A model generated the notes under the pieces. That model was not told the origin of the DNA. It saw only the letters and a program-made list of their open reading frames with translations, and did no database searches. A stretch of 7,880 nucleotides of DNA from Candidatus Krumholzibacteriia bacterium. GTDB lineage: Bacteria; Krumholzibacteriota; Krumholzibacteriia; LZORAL124-64-63. Position numbers and translations under genes: made by a program. Location of the stretch: positions 1 through 7,880 of the forward strand of contig JALUJS010000500.1 of assembly GCA_027056825.1 (NCBI GenBank). The letters run 5' to 3'. This document shows, piece after piece, positions 7,093 to 7,880 of the stretch (positions are counted from its first letter, which is position 1; each line of letters begins with the position of its first letter).

Positions 7093-7880
7093 GTGAGCAG
7101 CGCAACCACCTATATCTGGAAGGGCCGGACGGCCAAGGGCGAGACCCTGTCCGGCGAGTACGAGTGCGAGGACCGCCGGGAGGTCACCGACTACCTGCGC
7201 AAGAGGCGCATCGTCATCACCTCCCTCAAGAAGAAGCCCAAGGAGATCGAGATCGGCTTCCTGAAGAAGAAGTCGGTGGGGGTCAAGGACCTCTCGGTCT
7301 TCACGCGGCAGTTCGCCACCATGGTCAACGCCGGCCTGCCCCTGGTGCAGTGCCTGGACGTGCTCGGCCGCCAGCTGGAAAAGCCACACTTCAAGAAGGT
7401 GGTCCAGCAGGTCACCGCCGACGTGGAGGGCGGTTCCACCCTGGCCGAGGCCCTGGAGAAGCATCCCAAGGTCTTCAGCGACCTGTTCGTGAACATGATC
7501 GCCGCCGGCGAGGCGGGCGGCATCCTGGACGTGATCCTGGGCCGCCTGGCCGTCTTCCTGGAAAAGGCCGACGCCCTGCAGCGGAAGGTCAAGGGCGCCA
7601 TGACCTATCCGACCATCGTGCTGACGGTGGCCGGCGGCGCCTGCATCTTCATGCTCATGTTCGTGATCCCCGTCTTCGCCAAGATGTTCTCCGACTTCGG
7701 CGGGACCCTGCCGGCGCCCACCCGCGTCGTCATGGGCCTGTCCGACTTCCTGAAGTCCTACTGGTGGGCCCTGGGCGGCGGGGTTGCGGCCGCGGTCTTC
7801 GCCTTCAAGCGCTACCGCGCCACCGAGAAGGGCAAGATGGTCACCGACAGGCTGGCCCTGCGCATCCCGGTGCTGGGAAC
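7093..7880 (+). CDS. pilC: type IV pilus inner-membrane platform protein PilC, 3' end outside window
   Basis: The frame is open from GTG 7093 to the right edge, giving 262 complete codons of a protein usually about 400 residues long. PilC is the inner-membrane platform that couples PilB and PilT to pilin assembly and removal. The N-terminus has the family-typical YIWKGRTAKGETLSGE and a Lys-rich stretch near residues 45-60. The first GspF/T2SSF domain starts near residue 70 (FTRQFATMVNAGLPLVQCL) and contains AAGEAGGILD, a conserved feature. A first long membrane segment spans about 170-198 (MTYPTIVLTVAGG onward) and a second about 223-240. The second GspF domain and final helix are cut off. 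It follows pilT by 22 bases in the same operon. GspF of type II secretion is the alternative, made unlikely by pilT. Confidence 0.96.
   Translation, partial: MSSATTYIWKGRTAKGETLSGEYECEDRREVTDYLRKRRIVITSLKKKPKEIEIGFLKKKSVGVKDLSVFTRQFATMVNAGLPLVQCLDVLGRQLEKPHFKKVVQQVTADVEGGSTLAEALEKHPKVFSDLFVNMIAAGEAGGILDVILGRLAVFLEKADALQRKVKGAMTYPTIVLTVAGGACIFMLMFVIPVFAKMFSDFGGTLPAPTRVVMGLSDFLKSYWWALGGGVAAAVFAFKRYRATEKGKMVTDRLALRIPVLG

Overview
The window comes from a high-GC (about two-thirds G+C by eye) bacterium with an outer membrane: it encodes a TonB-dependent-receptor-like barrel and the core motor genes of a type IV pilus. All supported genes lie on the + strand, tightly packed, and several use non-ATG starts (TTG, probably CTG, GTG, GTG). 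Gene style would suit deltaproteobacterial or FCB-group candidate phyla, but no taxonomic marker is present, so this is inference only.

Layout. 1-888 is the 3' part of an acidic, Pro/Ala-rich protein ending in TPR-like helical repeats. 889-1052 is a 164-base gap with a weak candidate promoter, a 14-bp dyad where transcription would start, and a GC-rich leader hairpin. 1053-3749 is the most unusual gene: one uninterrupted reading frame joins an ECF-transporter S-component-like membrane protein (residues about 1-180) to a signal-peptide/lipobox-like segment (182-216) and then to a TonB-dependent-receptor-like plug and beta-barrel (about 255-898). It appears to combine an inner-membrane substrate-binding subunit and an outer-membrane porin in one gene. 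A small membrane-anchored ComEA-like helix-hairpin-helix gene follows, probably starting at a CTG overlapping the stop (CTGA). After a 93-base gap with a strong hairpin and a possible 11-codon leader peptide come pilB (4295-5977), pilT (6000-7070) and the 5' two-thirds of pilC (7093 to the right edge), separated by 22 bases each and clearly one operon.

How they fit. PilB (extension ATPase), PilT (retraction ATPase) and PilC (inner-membrane platform) form the pilus motor. A ComEA-like DNA-binding protein directly upstream is compatible with pilus-driven DNA uptake, though adjacency is the only link. The receptor/S-component gene would handle uptake of a scarce small molecule, possibly a vitamin or corrinoid; the substrate cannot be read from the sequence and no known riboswitch core was found upstream. 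Its fused architecture is the strongest candidate here for something undescribed.
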